The position numbers were made by a program, and so were the translations under genes. Source: JAXGPP01 sp964436865 (GTDB lineage: Bacteria; Planctomycetota; Planctomycetia; Pirellulales; Thermoguttaceae). Taken from it: a stretch of 6,497 bases of DNA. The notes under the pieces were generated by a model, which was given only the letters and a program-made list of their open reading frames with translations, had not been told where the DNA came from and did not search any database. Each line of letters opens with the position of its first letter. The stretch's first letter is position 1. Positions 5,452-6,497 of this stretch are shown piece by piece. The DNA lies in the NCBI GenBank assembly GCA_964436865.1, contig CAYTFK010000376.1, forward strand, positions 1 through 6,497, read 5' to 3'.

Positions 5452-6497
5452 CTACTTCGGCGCGATCTTGAAGGCCACGTCATTGCCGATGTGCGAGGCG
5501 TGGCCGCCAGTCGTGCGGAGTTCCGGGATCGTCACAGTGAGCTTGCCATCGCGGCAGTCGATCGACTGCGGATCGAGGTAGCGGCCGCGCCAAGTCTGGT
5601 AGAGCCGCACGTCGTACGCGCCATCGGCAAGCCCGGTGAGCGTGAATGACTCGTTGGCCACGCTCGTGTCGGGACGGACGACCCAACCGAAGATCAACCG
5701 GTCGCTCTTCATCGCCCAGGCATCGCACGATTCGGCGGAAATCTCGGCCGGAACGAAATCCGATCCGGCGAAATCGATGTCCCCAACGAAGCGCGAGAAG
5801 TGGAGCATCTGGTTGGTGACAACGCTGTCGTTGAGCCAGTCGGACCAGGCCCACCAGAAGGGTGTCGCCGAAAGGCCATTGGCTAGGCTTACCCATAGGG
5901 CATTGTGGTACATCGCGAGATAGCCGGGCATGCCCGGTTCGTAGTAGGTGTGGTCCCACCCGCACTCACCGACCATCGCCGGCTTCTGGAAGCCGCTCCA
6001 CAAAGCCTGAGTCTGCGCCGCATAGTTGCGGTAGCTGTAGCGGAGCGGGCTCTCTTCCGTGGCGAGCACCTTGCCGCTCTTGGGCATCGGGTGTCCCTGC
6101 GCCTCGTAGATTTCGCGGGCGGCAATGTCGAAGATCTCGTAACCTTCGGGCCACCACTGGCCAATGCCGCCGCTCTGCGTGCCCGTAGTCGGCCGGCCAT
6201 AGGGATCGTGCGTATTGAAGAAGGCGTCGACCTTGCGGGACCACTCCTCGGCCACCGCGTGATCGCCCTGCGTCCAGCCTTCGGTGCCGTTGATCTCGTC
6301 GACCACGAACCACAGGAACAGCGCGCGGCTGTAGCCCCAGCGGGCGATGATGTAGCGGTAGAGCTTCTCCTGGTACTTCCATCCCTCCTCGCTGCCGAAG
6401 AACCCGGCGGCATCGGTCACGAGCCGGTAGGGATTATTTCGATAGCGGGCATTGCCGCCGCCCCAGACGGCCTCGGAGATGTAGGAATGGAACCACA
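5452..6497 (-). CDS. Clan GH-A (GH5-like) glycoside hydrolase, C-terminal part
   Basis: The gene enters from the right edge already open and ends at TAG (5454-5452), leaving 347 visible residues. The frame is open above the GTG at 6420 to the window edge, so that GTG is internal. Visible residue 1 is the Trp at 6495-6493. The TIM-barrel half includes NPYRL (21-25), the ARWGYSRALFLW stretch (51-62) leading to DE (D66, E67), and VGECGW (175-180). By clan GH-A knowledge E67 is the likely acid/base and E177 the likely nucleophile. HNALWVSLANGLSATPFWWAW (198-218, quoted here only to mark positions of W201 and W214-W217) and FVGDIDFA (236-243) follow. Residues about 260-345 form a terminal beta-sandwich. 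I recall relatives in large secreted cellulase-family or DUF5060-type glycosidases, where the usual motif is WELWNE. Here it reads WFVVDE. Substrate unknown. It is convergent to the fucosidase unit and so separately expressed. Confidence 0.85.
   Translation of the reverse strand, partial: WFHSYISEAVWGGGNARYRNNPYRLVTDAAGFFGSEEGWKYQEKLYRYIIARWGYSRALFLWFVVDEINGTEGWTQGDHAVAEEWSRKVDAFFNTHDPYGRPTTGTQSGGIGQWWPEGYEIFDIAAREIYEAQGHPMPKSGKVLATEESPLRYSYRNYAAQTQALWSGFQKPAMVGECGWDHTYYEPGMPGYLAMYHNALWVSLANGLSATPFWWAWSDWLNDSVVTNQMLHFSRFVGDIDFAGSDFVPAEISAESCDAWAMKSDRLIFGWVVRPDTSVANESFTLTGLADGAYDVRLYQTWRGRYLDPQSIDCRDGKLTVTIPELRTTGGHASHIGNDVAFKIAPK

Noticed and set aside
5452..6420. GTG at 6420 as the real start of the GH-A gene
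   Set aside because: The frame stays open upstream to the window edge and encodes family-like sequence (NPYRL and preceding residues), so the gene is partial rather than starting there.

Overview
The window looks like part of a high-GC chromosome of a planctomycete-like bacterium (Pirellulales or relatives). This is an inference. It rests on four consecutive secreted proteins of kinds I associate with that group, on loosely packed genes with good Shine-Dalgarno sites, and on the lack of a SusC/SusD pair as in Bacteroidota. No rRNA, tRNA, CRISPR array, transposase or large repeat was seen.

Left part (1-1118). The N-terminal 45 codons of a YpfJ-type neutral zinc metallopeptidase run leftwards off the window. 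Its start faces a 299-base divergent intergenic region with a perfect TATAAT box. On the other side, running right, is a small class I SAM-dependent methyltransferase with an N-terminal signal or anchor segment. It ends in a terminator-like hairpin that includes the last base of its stop codon.

Centre (1119-5375). Three rightward genes encode exported proteins: a sialidase-superfamily beta-propeller, a GH29 alpha-L-fucosidase with a C-terminal F5/8 type C (discoidin) module, and a two-domain protein of unknown function. The unknown gene starts 15 bases after the fucosidase stop and is almost certainly cotranscribed with it. The sialidase-like gene is 162 bases upstream of the fucosidase and may be in the same unit.

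Right part (5376-6497). A 76-base convergent gap with a perfect hairpin separates these genes from a leftward partial gene. It encodes the C-terminal 347 residues of a clan GH-A TIM-barrel glycoside hydrolase with a terminal beta-sandwich, and it enters the window already open.

Together, positions 1119-6497 form a small carbohydrate-degradation cluster. It probably attacks a fucose-containing, possibly sialic-acid-like or acidic, polysaccharide. No sulfatase, transporter or regulator is visible, so the substrate is not determined. The least-known part is the secreted protein paired with the fucosidase.
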